From positions 1 to 47,548 of the forward strand of contig JAMFSJ010000071.1 in NCBI GenBank assembly GCA_026225255.1: a stretch of 47,548 nt of DNA, in the 5' to 3' direction. The DNA comes from Methylacidimicrobium fagopyrum (lineage in GTDB: Bacteria; Verrucomicrobiota; Verrucomicrobiia; Limisphaerales; UBA11358). The notes under the pieces are model-generated. The model saw only the letters and a list, made by a program, of their open reading frames with translations. It ran no database searches and had not been told where the DNA came from. This document shows positions 46,447 through 47,548 of the stretch, piece after piece. The translations under genes and the position numbers were made by a program. The first letter of the stretch is position 1. Each line of letters begins with the position of its first letter.

Positions 46447-47548
46447 TTATTTTACGGCGGACGGCGAAGTCAGTTTGGCGCGGACGAATTGGATATGACC
46501 GCGAAGATTATAGAATTGATCCGCGAACGACGCGGGCACTTTCGTTTTGTTCACGGTTTGTTCGATGCCATCGAGGCGGGCGTTCAATTCGCCGAGCCGT
46601 TCCGGCGTCATGTGCGTCCGCGCTTCGCGTTCCACCGCGAGCAGCAGGCGATAACGCCGGTTCAACACCATGCGCACGCGCCATTTGTAGAGCGCCGGAA
46701 TCGCGCGAATGGTGGGAATCAGAACCAAAACCAGCGGCACGAATGAAACCATGACGCGGCTTAACAAGCTCGCCAGCCAGAAGGGAAACGCGCCGTAGAG
46801 AAATTTTTTACCGTTCTTATAAAATCGAACCGCATCCTGGCTGAGCGGAACGGTATATTCCAATGGCGCGGGAAAATCACCTTTGCGCTGAAACATTTTT
46901 GCATCGCCATGAACAACCTGGGCCGCTTCCAACAGCATATCGGACAGCGCGGGATGTAGTTTGGAGCGCGCCAGAATTTCCACCGTCGGGCCGATCAAGG
47001 TCACATTCTGCGCGGGAATATTTTTGCCCAGATCAAAGGCACCCATCGGCAGTTGCAATTTGTTGAGATAATTTAGTCGGCGCGTGTAAGCGTCCGCTTG
47101 GGTGAAGCTGAAAATCTGGACGTCCGGGTTCAACATGAGCGGGCGCATCACCTTGGTCGAAGCGGAATCGCCCATCAGAAAAATGGCGTCCATTTTTCCG
47201 GCCAACAGCGCATCGGCGGCGGGGTCGGCGTCCAATTCATACACCGTGGCATTACCGCCATTGATGCCGTTCGTGTGCAGCAAGGTCAAGGCGAACGAAC
47301 GCGTGCCGCTGCCGATCGGGCCGATGGCCAGCCGTTTGCCGCGCAAGTCGGAAAGAAAATTAAAATTGGTCAACCCGCGATAAAAAATCAGCATCGGTTG
47401 ATAAGCAATGCTGCCGAGCGAAACGAGTTTGCTGCTGTTCGTGCCGTCGGTGGCTCCGACTTGCACAAAACCCACGTCCGCCTTGAAGGTTGGATCGTTC
47501 AGTCGTTGCAAATTTTCCTGGGAACCTTGCGAGGGAATGATTTTGAGC
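46447..47548 (-). CDS. TAXI-family TRAP solute-binding protein with C-terminal membrane segment, 5' end outside window
   Basis: 366 visible codons, open at the right edge. A TTG at 47511 is inside the domain, because the frame continues upstream as [14 protein letters not shown], a family-typical stretch. Signatures: [43 protein letters not shown], and [11 protein letters not shown]. After the binding domain, a hydrophobic segment ([25 protein letters not shown], about residues 250-275 of the visible part) is followed by a charged, coiled-coil-like tail. It probably anchors the binding protein in the inner membrane, unlike free periplasmic TAXI proteins. It runs into the SDR gene with a one-base gap. 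The ligand is unknown, and no TRAP permease is in the window. Confidence 0.85.
   Translation of the reverse strand, partial: LKIIPSQGSQENLQRLNDPTFKADVGFVQVGATDGTNSSKLVSLGSIAYQPMLIFYRGLTNFNFLSDLRGKRLAIGPIGSGTRSFALTLLHTNGINGGNATVYELDADPAADALLAGKMDAIFLMGDSASTKVMRPLMLNPDVQIFSFTQADAYTRRLNYLNKLQLPMGAFDLGKNIPAQNVTLIGPTVEILARSKLHPALSDMLLEAAQVVHGDAKMFQRKGDFPAPLEYTVPLSQDAVRFYKNGKKFLYGAFPFWLASLLSRVMVSFVPLVLVLIPTIRAIPALYKWRVRMVLNRRYRLLLAVEREARTHMTPERLGELNARLDGIEQTVNKTKVPASFADQFYNLRGHIQFVRAKLTSPSAVK

Noticed and set aside
1..47548. Repeats as a CRISPR array
   Set aside because: The copies are dispersed, palindromic as pairs and lack regular spacing; no cas gene is present.
1..47548. A RAYT transposase, insertion sequence or integrase within the window that moves the palindromic elements
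   Set aside because: None of the proteins shows transposase motifs; a mobilising enzyme, if any, must lie elsewhere.

Overview
The window reads as a chromosomal segment of a Verrucomicrobia-like bacterium, probably of the Pedosphaera/Limisphaerales type. The basis is a prepilin-type protein ending in the SDGHAEL form, a PEP-CTERM protein, two giant 'autotransporter-associated beta-strand repeat' proteins, several glycoside hydrolase families, weak Shine-Dalgarno sequences and abundant palindromic repeats that are read as peptides such as RQDACPTT. This assignment comes from family recognition only; no rRNA or tRNA gene was seen.

Layout. (1) 1-8916: a fructan/fructoside locus. GH32 (cut by the left edge), a GH172/DUF2961 enzyme, a sugar porter, a PfkB fructokinase-like kinase and a GntR-LacI hybrid regulator form one + strand operon. 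A ketose 3-epimerase of the tagatose/psicose type converges on it. (2) 9188-16018: a signalling block with a PAS/GAF histidine kinase, a single-domain receiver and a hybrid kinase, overlapping by 14 and 4 bases, facing an NtrC-type sigma-54 activator. (3) 16389-36429, all minus strand: an alpha-galactoside/fucoside locus running from an AraC regulator through a 1608-residue beta-repeat surface protein, a pseudopilin, a second sugar porter, a DUF5107-TPR protein, an aldose-epimerase-like protein, GH36 and GH97 to GH95. (4) 36662-44202: a small lipoprotein, a second giant beta-repeat protein (1982 residues) and a PEP-CTERM P-domain protein. (5) 44207-47548: a HicB-HicA module between a 97-bp remnant of an SDR gene 3' end and the intact SDR gene, which follows a TAXI-type solute-binding gene cut by the right edge.

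How it works together (inference): secreted or periplasmic glycosidases release fructose, galactose and possibly fucose, two MFS porters import the sugars, and epimerases and a kinase feed them into metabolism. GntR-LacI and AraC regulators would sense the products. The giant repeat proteins and pseudopilin may handle polymer at the surface.

Main unexpected signal: short palindromic elements built from two inverted hairpins with 3-nt loops occur about ten times. Eight of them lie inside open reading frames without breaking them: mid-protein in the DUF5107-TPR protein (two) and the SDR protein, just upstream of signal-peptide cores in GH32, GH172 and GH95, and near the N-termini of DUF5107-TPR and the aldose-epimerase-like protein. 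This resembles the in-frame palindromic elements of Rickettsia and is the candidate undescribed system here.
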